From Bradyrhizobium sp. RD5-C2 (GTDB lineage: Bacteria > Pseudomonadota > Alphaproteobacteria > Rhizobiales > Xanthobacteraceae), in contig NZ_BOVL01000021.1 in assembly GCF_019972155.1 (NCBI RefSeq), positions 174,501 through 238,500 on the forward strand: DNA of 64,000 nucleotides. Direction: 5' to 3'. Under the pieces are notes generated by a model. It saw only the letters and a program-made list of their open reading frames with translations, was not told where the DNA came from and made no database searches. Shown one piece after another: positions 27,701 to 35,480 of this stretch (positions are counted from its first letter, which is position 1; the number at the start of each line of letters is the position of its first letter). The translations under genes were made by a program, and so were the position numbers.

Positions 27701-28778
27701 CTTTGATCTTGAGCACGCCGGACTGTCGAAGAACGTCACCGTTAGCGGCTCCGATTTCGACGCCCCGGCCTGCGGCACGCCGTCATTGACCGCCCCCGAC
27801 GGACAATTGGTGATTACCGGGTCCGACTGCACCGGCCATCCGCTCGACGTCAAAGCGTCGGAGTGCGGTATCGCGGTCGGTGACAGCGGACTGCAAATGG
27901 ATCCCACTGAGCAGTTGAATCTCGCGTTCTCCGAGAAGCAGTCGCAGGTCAGCTTCGATCTCACGCAATGGCAGGGTTATGGCACCGCCGGCGTGATCCT
28001 CAAGGTTCTTGACGGCAGCGCCGACGTTCACGACTTCCGCATCGATGTTCCCAAACCGCTCTGTGGCAGTGCCAGCTTCGTGGTCCACGAGACATCGGAC
28101 GCGTCGTTGATCGACACCTACACTTTTGATGCCGCGACGACGACGTACACGCTGTACGTTGACAAGGCTTTCAACCAAGTCCAGGTCGACTACGATCGGC
28201 CGGAGGCCGGGCACCCCACATTCGCGGTCAACAACATCAACTATACCGAAAAGACGAGTATCAACGCGGATCTCCTGTTCGATGTAACTGCGGTCGACGG
28301 AGATGGCGACTCGGCTACGACCAATCTTCAGGTCGATATTCAGTGCCATACGGCGGGAATGGACGCCTTCACATTCGCGCCCAGCCTGGACAGTGCTGCT
28401 GCACCACCGGTCGGCGGCGGGACCAGCGCTCCAGCGCCCGTCGTCAGCGCTGCGTCAACGAGCGGCCACGAAGACGCAGCATGGTCACAGGCCATGGTGC
28501 CCTTCGCAGGGAGCGGAACGTCCGGACCCGAGCAGTCCTTTCATTTCGCGGAGCAACTCCCGAGCCTTGAACAGCAGGGAGCTTCGGCCCCTCCACAATT
28601 CGATCAAGCCGCCGCGTGGTTCGGTAACAGCCAGGATTTCGCCGGCTTTCACCTGGCACAAGGGGCTGCAGGCGGAACGCCACCAACTGGCCCGGCGACC
28701 GCCGAGCACCAGCCGGTTTATTCCTCAATCAACATGGACGCCGTCGTGACCCATACGCCTCACGATCTGATCGTCTAG
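24756..28778 (+). CDS. Large FecR/VCBS-repeat surface protein with Cys/His-rich second half
   Basis: 1340 residues. There is no N-terminal signal peptide, as in type I-secreted adhesins. In order: a FecR domain (about 25-145, with the ADTPVGTIRASG element); a linker; a Pro-rich stretch (about 240-305); VCBS/cadherin-like repeats (about 310-525; TPVTDTD-like signature TGTLTDTDVDDPANTFTAV); two tandem DUF5801-like repeats of about 174 residues starting near 530 and 703; and a further beta-rich part ending in a low-complexity tail with VTHTPHDLIV. Twelve cysteines fall between residues 728 and 1197, with none in roughly 55-727. It probably acts at the cell surface in adhesion. No secretion genes for it are in the window. 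Confidence 0.75.
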   Translation: MLVASGVAFGDACLAMFGQLPRMVGVVQTAAGCGTITRARGVAIQIVPGDPVCQGDVIEIAAGGRVAIRMVDGTVLDLPADTRLELGDLEDRGRTLRPGRFAKARSILRMISSRLAGSSVLAADTPVGTIRASGLGMLSFAALTLSLLEDARAAEPNVTILDDDKINYKDLHHGVFELVTKEAIPRHIVVDDPGVTIILSPKGSSVGVNQVTNSPTHMEELRDAQQEALANFQKGTGSKGSGMPAPEGSPLLQPINFIQPASPSPTQDPLGPLPVVTLAHIEFFKPPPAPPVPPSLNLGAGPTEVDTSAFDDFKTTSGTFSASSQGGALTFGISGGTVGSVVVGQSTYNVSSVGQFGTLYVNSISGNYTFVPNNDAINALKVNAIQNFVITVGDGTLSTSESFNITIVGVDDASIISGAKAGAVVGAVGVSGASPGLLIATGTLTDTDVDDPANTFTAVNAPTTSAGGHGTFTLTTGGVWTYTLNNADSSVQALHVGDTLTDSFTVTTIGGTPQVVTITIHGPLIEARPAPSLTLSETHLTATALDDNIAGSAPNAALTTTSGEFSAAFVTEAGLAVSYALTITGGNGAASGLIDSHTGLSDVLVLNGNTIEGHVGTASGTLAFTITVDPATGRVTFVEHRAVEQPLGTSPDSGEAIALGTGIVNLIATVTNGDGQYQDVSIDLGKQLTITDDGPSIKANATAPSLTLSETHLTATALDDHIAGSAPCAALTTISADFSTAFTSVQGADGATTHYALAINGGNGTASGLIDSHTGCADVLVQHGNTIEGHVGTASGELAFTIALDPATGSVTFTEYRAVTHPPCTSADEAVSLTAGIVNLVATITDKDGDTQSASIDLGKQLTITDDHPTICGFPETFVAAQDNQTANGTYHVDFGADGDAAMRVGVHNGAVGCTGYDLATSSLGDGITSVHVTGHGDDYSFYYTTHEVGGGVELDAYLGDCGGTLTDPYFKLLIDPDGTYCFDLEHAGLSKNVTVSGSDFDAPACGTPSLTAPDGQLVITGSDCTGHPLDVKASECGIAVGDSGLQMDPTEQLNLAFSEKQSQVSFDLTQWQGYGTAGVILKVLDGSADVHDFRIDVPKPLCGSASFVVHETSDASLIDTYTFDAATTTYTLYVDKAFNQVQVDYDRPEAGHPTFAVNNINYTEKTSINADLLFDVTAVDGDGDSATTNLQVDIQCHTAGMDAFTFAPSLDSAAAPPVGGGTSAPAPVVSAASTSGHEDAAWSQAMVPFAGSGTSGPEQSFHFAEQLPSLEQQGASAPPQFDQAAAWFGNSQDFAGFHLAQGAAGGTPPTGPATAEHQPVYSSINMDAVVTHTPHDLIV
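26340..27370 (+). repeat. Tandem in-gene repeat pair (two ~174-codon units)
   Basis: Two units share SLTLSETHLTATALDD, SGLIDSHTG, GNTIEGHVGTASG and SIDLGKQLTITDD at matching positions. Unit 2 differs by gaining Cys or His where unit 1 has other residues, e.g. SAPN to SAPC, HTGLSD to HTGCAD and DDNIAG to DDHIAG. Confidence 0.8.
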
Positions 28779-28804
28779 CTATCCCGCGCGCTCCTGGCCG
28801 GCAT

Positions 28805-28842
28805 CTGGCCCTCGTCATATCTTGACGCGGGCCAGAGCCTTT
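28805..28842 (+). terminator. Candidate terminator after the adhesin gene
   Basis: CTGGCCC (28805-28811) and GGGCCAG (28829-28835) form a perfect 7-bp stem, followed by AGCCTTTT. It lies just after the adhesin stop and before the convergent phosphoesterase. Confidence 0.45.
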
Positions 28843-28849
28843 TCACGTG

Positions 28850-30619
28850 TCAGTGCCAGCCTTCGCCGGCCTTCAGCGCCGCCGAGAGGCTGCGCACCGG
28901 GCGCGTCACCAGCGGATCGAGATCGAAGCGCTTCTCGAGCAGCCGAAGGATCGACGTGGTGTCGAAATCCTCATGCGCGACGCCCGACTTGTTGAAGCGC
29001 TTGGCAATCAGCAGCGCCGGAATGCGGGTGCCCGGGCCCCACTGGTCCGCAGCACGGGCCTCGGCACCGCGGCGGTTGTGCGGCGGGGGCGGAACGTGGT
29101 CCCACTGTCCACCGAACTCGTCATAGGTGATGACGATCAGCGTGTCCCTGCCGTCCGGCCCTTCGACGATCGCCTTGACGAGATCGACGAGATGTTGGCT
29201 GCCTTCGGATTCGCTGGTGTAGCCCGGATGCTCGTTCTCTTCGCCGATCGGCTTGATGAAGCTGACCTGCTTCAGCCGGCCGTTCTTGGCGGCCTGGATG
29301 AACTCCGCCTCGTCCTTCAGGTGATCCCTGCGGGCCTGCGTTCCCGGCGCGTAGCTGGCGAAGTAGTTGAGCGCCTGATGGTGGAACTGGAAGTCCACAT
29401 CGGGGCAGTTCGGGAACACCGCCGTGGCGAGATGGTTCGGATCGGTGCAGGTCGTGCCGTTGCCGTTGGTCCAGCCGGACGCGCCGACGTCGCCATTGGC
29501 GTTCGACCAGCCGCCCGAATACCAGGCCCAGTCGACATGCTTGCCCGACAGCCGATCGCCGATGTTCGGCGTGTGCAGCGGCGGCAGACGCTTGATGTCC
29601 GGGGTGCCAGGCGAGAAGGGCTGATAGGTCGGCTGCGTGGTGTTGACCGCGTAGTCGCCGCAGGCGAGGCCAGCCGGCAGGCCGGGCTGGTTGCATTTCG
29701 CCGTCAGCTGCGCGTCCTTCACGGTCGAGACCGGCGTGTAGAGCGGCGTGCTGGTCGGCATGCCGTTCGCATCGACGATCGCGTGGAAGTCATTGGCGCT
29801 GCCGTCGTTCAAGGCACCGACGAATTGCGGCGCCGCAGCCGCAACCAGGAACTGGTGGTTGAGGAACGAACCGCCGAACGCACCCTGGAAGAAGCTGTCG
29901 GCGATCACGTAGTTCGGCGCACCGTGGCCGTGGAGATAGGTGTAGATGGGCAGCTTCTTGGTGTCGTAATAGCCCATGACAAGACCCGCAGCGTCGCTGC
30001 CGGTCATGTAGCGGTTCTGCCGGCCGCCGTTGAGCTGGTACTGCTCGCTGTAGAAGCGATGCACGATATCCTCGGTGCAGCCGCCGGGCGAGCCGGTGCC
30101 GTTGAGGAAGCCGTGCGCCGCGAAAGCACCCAGCGGCTTCGGACAGGTGGTCGCCGAGGTCGGGATGAAGTCGTTGATCTCGAACGGCTTGTTCTTGAAG
30201 GCGCTGAGGATCGCGACTGAGCCCGTATTGTCGGTGCAGGTCGTCGGCTGCGGCGACGGAGAGGTCAGGTTGACGTCATTCTGCAACAGGCAGCCATAGA
30301 CGGTCTGGCTGTCCTGGCGGACCTGCAGCGTGTGCGCCTGGTCGGCGTCGGAGGTACCGTTGATCCGGTCACGGCCGACATCGCCCCAGTGTCCATAGAG
30401 GTTATCGAAGCTGTGGTTCTCCTGGTAGATGACGACGATGTGCTTGTACTGATGCACACCCTCATGACCGCGGTCGCGCAGGTCACGCAGCTCGTCCCTG
30501 ACTTCGTGCTTGAACTCGTCAATGATCTTTTCGACCAAATTCTCGGCCTTTGCCATCGGTGAGATGGCAACGGCGCCAGCAACAACTGCGAGCGCCGGAA
30601 TGGCTCCCCAAAGCCGCAT
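28850..30619 (-). CDS. Secreted phosphoesterase 1 (phospholipase C/acid phosphatase AcpA family)
   Basis: 589 residues with a signal peptide (cut near SPMAKA-EN). Family landmarks: YQENHSFDNLYG at about 65-76, the metal and active-site region of the alkaline-phosphatase-like phospholipase C/AcpA superfamily, and VITYDEFGGQWDHVPPP near residue 497-513. Such enzymes release phosphate from phosphoesters in the periplasm or medium. It is divergent from a di-heme cytochrome gene at 30926. A paralogous family member lies at 33186. With a type II secretion system nearby it is a candidate substrate for export, which is inference. Confidence 0.8.
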   Translation of the reverse strand: MRLWGAIPALAVVAGAVAISPMAKAENLVEKIIDEFKHEVRDELRDLRDRGHEGVHQYKHIVVIYQENHSFDNLYGHWGDVGRDRINGTSDADQAHTLQVRQDSQTVYGCLLQNDVNLTSPSPQPTTCTDNTGSVAILSAFKNKPFEINDFIPTSATTCPKPLGAFAAHGFLNGTGSPGGCTEDIVHRFYSEQYQLNGGRQNRYMTGSDAAGLVMGYYDTKKLPIYTYLHGHGAPNYVIADSFFQGAFGGSFLNHQFLVAAAAPQFVGALNDGSANDFHAIVDANGMPTSTPLYTPVSTVKDAQLTAKCNQPGLPAGLACGDYAVNTTQPTYQPFSPGTPDIKRLPPLHTPNIGDRLSGKHVDWAWYSGGWSNANGDVGASGWTNGNGTTCTDPNHLATAVFPNCPDVDFQFHHQALNYFASYAPGTQARRDHLKDEAEFIQAAKNGRLKQVSFIKPIGEENEHPGYTSESEGSQHLVDLVKAIVEGPDGRDTLIVITYDEFGGQWDHVPPPPHNRRGAEARAADQWGPGTRIPALLIAKRFNKSGVAHEDFDTTSILRLLEKRFDLDPLVTRPVRSLSAALKAGEGWH

Positions 30620-30856
30620 AGTGCTCTCCTGATTTCAGAAAGAAATAGAAATGGAGTTACACGCTATGCAAAACACATTTCGCCGGGATGACCGTTTTTC
30701 GACGCGCGCACAAACGCGTGAAAAGATGCGCAGGTGCCGATCAATCCTCGACCCGCCAAATGTAAATCGGCTTGCGCTTCATTGATCGATCGTCATCAAA
30801 CCGCAATCAACGATCGTCTATCCAAACAGATGGTCATTGATCCTGCCGACAGGAAA

Positions 30857-30874
30857 CTGTCACCTCTCTGACAT
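30857..30874 (+). promoter_or_regulatory. Candidate Pho box (PhoB site)
   Basis: CTGTCAC-CTCT-CTGACAT: two 7-bp direct repeats with 4-bp spacing, a close match to the CTGTCAT-N4-CTGTCAT PhoB consensus. It lies about 50 bp before the di-heme cytochrome ATG. A further CTGTCAC half-site in the opposite direction at 30910-30904 points to the divergent phosphoesterase gene. The rest of 30620-30925 shows no gene. Confidence 0.55.
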
Positions 30875-30925
30875 CTTCCGACCTACGGCAGCGCAAATGC
30901 ATTGTGACAGGGGCGTTTTCTCGCA

Positions 30926-32356
30926 ATGGCTTTGAATATTCTGGCGTCCGGCTCCGGAAAATGTCGTGCGGCACCGGCCGATCGTGGCATCAGAACGGCA
31001 CGGGTCACGTTGCTGGCGCTCGTCGCTACGCTCCTCCCGTTGCGGACGATGGCATTCCCGCTCGGCGGCGACCAGACCGTGCTGCCGGCCGGCACTGAAT
31101 TTTCCGAGGAAGCGCTGGCCCGGCCGCGCGAAATCTTTCATTCCGAAGCGATGGGCGGGCGAAAGTCCTATCTGGTCAATCTCGGCGATCTCGCGTTCAA
31201 TTCGCCTTCCATCCTGGGCGGTAAGGCCCGTCAGGCCGAGATGAGCTGCGGCACCTGTCACGTCAACGGCGCGTCGAACCCGAAATTGTTCGTTCCGGGC
31301 GCATCCTCCCGCCCCGGCACCTTCGACACCACCAGCCTTGTCTTCAACGCCAAGACGTTCAACAGCATCCTCGATCCGGTCAGAATCCCGAGCCTGCGGG
31401 GCGCCCGCTTCCTCGCCCCCTACGGACATGACGGGCGCATGACCTCGCTGCGCGACTTCATATATAATGTCATCGTCAATGAGTTTTCCGGCCCGCGGCC
31501 GAGCGATGCGGTTCTCGACGGCCTCGTCGCCTATATCAACGATATTGATTTCCTGCCCAATCCGAAGATTGCGCCGGGCGGCCGGCTTGCCGCGCAGGCC
31601 AGTGTTGAGGAACGGCGCGGCGAGGCGCTGTTCTTCAAGCCATTCCCGAAGCAGGCCGAGCTGAGTTGTGCCGGCTGTCATCTTCCGGCCGGGACCTTCA
31701 ACGACCAGCTGCGTCACGACGTCGGATCGGGCGGATTGGTCAAGACGCCCACGTTGCTCAACGCCAATTTCAACGCGCCGTATTTCCACGACGGCCGCTA
31801 TGACAGTTACGAACAGGTGGTCGGTCATTTCGATCGCGTGTTCGACCTCGAATTGTCGACCCAGGACACGCAGGACCTCGCGGCCTATCTGAATGCGGTC
31901 GGCGACGGCGAACGCCCCTTCGACAAAGATGGCGTCGTGCTCCGGATGAAGGAAATGCTGGAGCTTTCGAGCGTGCTCGAGGTCGCGATCCCGGCCGCCG
32001 ACACCGCGGTGGTGTCGCTGGCCGTCACCGGGGTGGGCGCCGAACTGCGCGAATTGACCGAGCACATTCCCGACATCAGGAACACCTCGGTCGGCGGCAA
32101 GGACGAGCGGCTCGCCGCGCGCGCAATCCTGAAGGATCTCGTTCTGACCTTGCGGCGTATCGACCTCGAGGTCGGGGCCGGCCGGATCGATGAAGCAATG
32201 ACGGAATACCGCAAATTTGCCCAACTGGTGAATTTCGACGTTCCGGTCGCCCTGAAGAAGGCCGAGCCGTGGTCCCTCTTCAACAGCAACGTGCATCAGT
32301 CGCACTACACGGCGCTCGGCCGGATACTGCCGGTGACGAGCCGGCAGCCGCAGTAG
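30926..32356 (+). CDS. Di-heme cytochrome c (cytochrome c peroxidase/MauG-like) 1
   Basis: 476 residues. A signal segment (VTLLALVATLLPLRTMA) is followed by two c-type heme sites, CGTCH in the first half and CAGCH in the second, and a peroxidase-type PYFHDGR after the second. It would act in the periplasm in electron transfer or peroxide or metal chemistry; the substrate is unknown. It is clearly paralogous to the gene at 35481 over its full length (shared YLVNLGDLAFNSP, DPVRIPSLRGAR, HDVGSGGL, AEPWSLFN). It is divergent from phosphoesterase 1. The N-terminus before the signal segment is long, so the start could be later. Confidence 0.8.
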   Translation: MALNILASGSGKCRAAPADRGIRTARVTLLALVATLLPLRTMAFPLGGDQTVLPAGTEFSEEALARPREIFHSEAMGGRKSYLVNLGDLAFNSPSILGGKARQAEMSCGTCHVNGASNPKLFVPGASSRPGTFDTTSLVFNAKTFNSILDPVRIPSLRGARFLAPYGHDGRMTSLRDFIYNVIVNEFSGPRPSDAVLDGLVAYINDIDFLPNPKIAPGGRLAAQASVEERRGEALFFKPFPKQAELSCAGCHLPAGTFNDQLRHDVGSGGLVKTPTLLNANFNAPYFHDGRYDSYEQVVGHFDRVFDLELSTQDTQDLAAYLNAVGDGERPFDKDGVVLRMKEMLELSSVLEVAIPAADTAVVSLAVTGVGAELRELTEHIPDIRNTSVGGKDERLAARAILKDLVLTLRRIDLEVGAGRIDEAMTEYRKFAQLVNFDVPVALKKAEPWSLFNSNVHQSHYTALGRILPVTSRQPQ

Positions 32357-32365
32357 TGCCTGCAC

Positions 32366-33076
32366 TCACTGCGAAGCCGGCGGCGCGACCCATACATCGC
32401 TCTGCTGGATCCGGCGGATAAGCGCTTGCGGGTCGAACTTGCGCAGACCCGCGGGGATTTCGAAGGTTTGCGCCGGCTGCGGTTCGTCGCGGATGTGATC
32501 GGCGACGATCACCGTCCCATCCGCGGTCTTGATCTGCACCGGAAAGCCGCGCGCGCGGTCAACCCAGCCGGTAAAGCCCAAACCGGACGGCGCCGCTACG
32601 CGATAGACGTCGGTGTTGCGCCCCGCGATTGCTTCCTCTCCATCGCGCTGGCAGTGCCATGTCGCGACATCGACCGGCGCGGAGAGCTGCGCCATTGCCA
32701 GCCATTGCCGGCAGGGATCGCTTGGGTCGACCGGGACGAACAGCTGGGTGAGCGGGCTCGATTGCATCGCCTTCATATAGACGTGTGCGGCCGGGCGGAC
32801 GAAATAGGCGGCGGGCTTGGCGGTATCGAGCAGAAAGAAGCCATCGGGCAGCGCGGTTGGATCGATCCGCGCTTTTCCGCCCGAGACCCGCAACGTTCCC
32901 ATGGCGGTTGCTATATCGTCCTTCCGCGCGACGAGGTCGGCGGAAAACTGCTGCGCCGCGGCCGGCATCGGTGCGTTGGTCAGGATGGCCATTGCGAACA
33001 GGCAGGCGGTAGCGCTCCCGCTGCCTTTCCACATCTTCTTCCATGTCTTCTTGCACGTCGTCTCGTCGCGCTTCAT
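32366..33076 (-). CDS. Exported hypothetical protein with LolA-like fold features
   Basis: 236 residues: a basic N-terminus, hydrophobic signal (ACLFAMAILTNAPMPAAA), then alternating beta strands (FSADLVARKDDIATAMGTLRV, AKPAAYFVRPAAHVYMKAMQ) reminiscent of LolA/DUF4412-type half-barrels. Two cysteines (DPCRQW, WHCQRD) could form a disulfide. No firm family call. It is convergent with cytochrome 1 (9 bp between stops) and sits between the two phosphoesterase/cytochrome pairs. A CTGTCAT half-site points toward it from 33111-33105, so it may share their regulation. Confidence 0.65.
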   Translation of the reverse strand: MKRDETTCKKTWKKMWKGSGSATACLFAMAILTNAPMPAAAQQFSADLVARKDDIATAMGTLRVSGGKARIDPTALPDGFFLLDTAKPAAYFVRPAAHVYMKAMQSSPLTQLFVPVDPSDPCRQWLAMAQLSAPVDVATWHCQRDGEEAIAGRNTDVYRVAAPSGLGFTGWVDRARGFPVQIKTADGTVIVADHIRDEPQPAQTFEIPAGLRKFDPQALIRRIQQSDVWVAPPASQ

Positions 33077-33185
33077 CGCATAATCCCCGGTCGGTCAGCG
33101 GAACATGACAGCGCCGACCGAACCAATGGTTCGATCGGCGCCGATCTCAGTTCAAATCAAGACCTCGTCCTGGACGAGAGTTCGA

Positions 33186-35243
33186 TCACTCGGTGTAGGA
33201 CAACGCGACCGGCTTGCTGAAGTCGAACGCGTCGAACATGTCAGACAGCGCCGGGCTGTTGGTCGGGACGTACTCGTTGTTCCTCGAGTAGGTCGGGTTC
33301 GGCAGGTTGTCGCGGCTGCGGTGCGTGAGCGGCTCGAGAGCCCAGTTGCGCTCAATGAACTTCAGCAGCGAAACGTGGTCGGCGTAGTTGTGGTTGACCT
33401 TACCGCCCGTCGAATAGGGCGAGAGGATCAGGGTCGGAATACGCGGTCCGTCGCCGAAGAAGTCGATCGACTGCGTATAACCGGAGTCCCAGTAGCCGCC
33501 GGCCTCGTCCCAGGTGATGAAGACCGCGGTGTCAGCCTTCAGCTCCGGGTTGTTGTCCAGCGCGTTGAGCACGTTCAGGACATAGGCCTCGAACAGATCA
33601 ACCTTCGAGCTCTGCGGATGACCGTCGAGCAGACCGTCCGGCTTGCCGAACGACACCGCGGGCAGCGTGTTGTGCTGGATCGCCGTGATCAGATCCGCCG
33701 TGTCCTTCATGTGAGCCTGACGCACGGCCGCGTTAGCCATGATCGAGGTCGCATACTGGAACGGGTTGCAGATCTGGCAGTAGGCAACACCGAGCGCGTG
33801 CGCCGGATCGGCGACCGCGGCGGCGCCGAGGTTGGGGTTCGAGGGGTTGGCGGCAACCGCGGCATTGGAAAGCGCCACGGCGTCGTTGAACGCACCACCA
33901 TAGAACGCCCAGGTGATGTTCTTCTCGATCAGAGCGTCACCGATCGTACGAACCGACGACGGCGGGACGTTGTTGCCGCCCGACAGCGCGCCGTTCGGCA
34001 GATAGCCCGGATTGACGTTGTTGAGCATGTAGTAGTGGTTCGGCTTGCAGTTCGGCTCCGCCGCGTACGGCAGATTGTTGAGGTAGGTGACGATCGGCTT
34101 CACGCCGGGCTGGAACACGTCGGAGCAGTTGCTCCAATTGCCGTCGACGCTATAGCGGTTAACCGAGCCGGCAACCGGATTCGGGTTGGCGATCAGCGTG
34201 GCCGGCGGCGTCACCGGATTGCCCTTGCCGTCGCTCCAGAAGGCCGCGTCGCCGGTGCCGAGCATGAAGTGGTTCGCGCCGGTGCCACCGTGGAACGACT
34301 GGTGGAAGTTGTCGCTCAGCGTGAAGCGGTCGGCGAGCATCTTCAGGACCGGAGCCTGACCCTGCTGGGCATTGTAGAAGCCCATCGAGTTGGCCATGCT
34401 CTTGTTGGATGCCGAATAGGTCGCCATCACGAACGGGAACAGGTCGTTCTGGCAGCCCGAATTGTTCTTCTTGGTGGCGTTGGCGGCGCTGCAATCTTCC
34501 TGCTGCCAATCCTGATAGAAGCGATGGGTCGAGTCGCCGGTGTAGTCGTCGTCGCTGATCTGCTCGCCCTGCAGCTGGAACGGTCCGTTCAGACCGCCGG
34601 CGCCGGGAATGCGGGTATCCAGCACACCGGTCGGCAGACCGCTGAAGCCGGTGGTCAGGATGTCGAGATCGGCCGGGTCCATGTCCTTCTCGACGCTGGC
34701 CTCAGTGATCGTCTTGAACGGGGCGCCGGTGTCGCTCTGCGCGGTCGGCGTACCGTTGGTGTTCGGCTGCGGCATCAAATTGGTCGCGTTGTAGGGCGAC
34801 TTCGCGATCGCCGGCGCGCCGATGTAGAAGGACGGCTGGCCCGCAACCGAGTACTGCTGCGCTTGCGCGAAGTTCGGTCCCGGCGTTCCATCCTCGTTGA
34901 CGATGCCCTTCGACAACAGGTTGGAGATGGTCTGACCCTTGCCCTTCGGCTCGTAGATACCGAACGTGTGATCGAGGCCGCGGTTCTCACCGATCAGGAT
35001 GATGACGTGCTTGATCGGCGAAGCGGTCTTGCCCTTGCCGCCGTGATCCTTGTCGTCATGATCGTGATCATGCTTGACGCGATCAGCTTCCTGATGCGCC
35101 TGGTGATTGTGATGCGGACGCTTGTCCCAATCACTGTGTCCGCCCGGATAGTGAGCGGCATATGCGGCTGTTGCGACGAGCACCGTTGACGCGATGCAGA
35201 GCGCGGTGCTGGTTCGCCAGTGCTTTTTGTAGTTCAAACTCAT
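33186..35243 (-). CDS. Secreted phosphoesterase 2 with His/Asp-rich N-terminus
   Basis: 685 residues. The signal peptide (STALCIASTVLVATAAYA) is followed by an unusual segment, residues 31-68, with ten histidines and eight aspartates (HHNHQAH, HDHDHDDKDH). The catalytic domain begins with IILIGENRGLDHTFG (about 82-95), the phospholipase C/AcpA-type motif, and carries FITWDEAGGYWDSG near residue 570. It hydrolyses phosphoesters by family; the histidine-rich part suggests metal loading. ATG 35243 follows GAGGT; an upstream in-frame start would add 36 residues without a ribosome site. It lies 237 bp after the imelysin-cytochrome genes on the same strand. Confidence 0.8.
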   Translation of the reverse strand: MSLNYKKHWRTSTALCIASTVLVATAAYAAHYPGGHSDWDKRPHHNHQAHQEADRVKHDHDHDDKDHGGKGKTASPIKHVIILIGENRGLDHTFGIYEPKGKGQTISNLLSKGIVNEDGTPGPNFAQAQQYSVAGQPSFYIGAPAIAKSPYNATNLMPQPNTNGTPTAQSDTGAPFKTITEASVEKDMDPADLDILTTGFSGLPTGVLDTRIPGAGGLNGPFQLQGEQISDDDYTGDSTHRFYQDWQQEDCSAANATKKNNSGCQNDLFPFVMATYSASNKSMANSMGFYNAQQGQAPVLKMLADRFTLSDNFHQSFHGGTGANHFMLGTGDAAFWSDGKGNPVTPPATLIANPNPVAGSVNRYSVDGNWSNCSDVFQPGVKPIVTYLNNLPYAAEPNCKPNHYYMLNNVNPGYLPNGALSGGNNVPPSSVRTIGDALIEKNITWAFYGGAFNDAVALSNAAVAANPSNPNLGAAAVADPAHALGVAYCQICNPFQYATSIMANAAVRQAHMKDTADLITAIQHNTLPAVSFGKPDGLLDGHPQSSKVDLFEAYVLNVLNALDNNPELKADTAVFITWDEAGGYWDSGYTQSIDFFGDGPRIPTLILSPYSTGGKVNHNYADHVSLLKFIERNWALEPLTHRSRDNLPNPTYSRNNEYVPTNSPALSDMFDAFDFSKPVALSYTE

Positions 35244-35480
35244 TGTCGACCTCAGGGTGTTTGCGGTTAGCAACACACACTGCTTAGTGCGACAGTATGA
35301 CGCATGGTTTTCGCTTACGTGAAAGCGCGCGAGAAATTTCGAAACGTTCAAATATTTTCTGTGGAGACATCTGCTGCTTCAGCTGCATCTCCACGATTCT
35401 ATTCTTCAACTGAAGATCGAAAGGAGATGCAGCGCTCCACGCAACGACGCAGATCGCAAATGCACTATGATTCAGCTCAA
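35244..35480 (-). other. Intergenic region with hairpin between cytochrome 2 and phosphoesterase 2
   Basis: GTGGAGA (35361-35367) pairs with TCTCCAC (35388-35394) around imperfect GCTGC-rich inner arms. No T-run follows on the minus strand, so it may be a processing or attenuating structure rather than a simple terminator. A near Pho half-site CTGTCGC lies at 35295-35289, about 50 bp before the phosphoesterase start. Confidence 0.4.

Noticed and set aside
33105..35189. Long open frame on the plus strand opposite phosphoesterase 2
   Set aside because: Its translation is Arg/Val-rich low-complexity sequence, while the minus strand encodes a signal peptide and clear phosphoesterase motifs. High GC creates such antisense frames.
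35361..35394. Hairpin as an intrinsic terminator between cytochrome 2 and phosphoesterase 2
   Set aside because: The stem is imperfect inside and no T-run follows on the minus strand.
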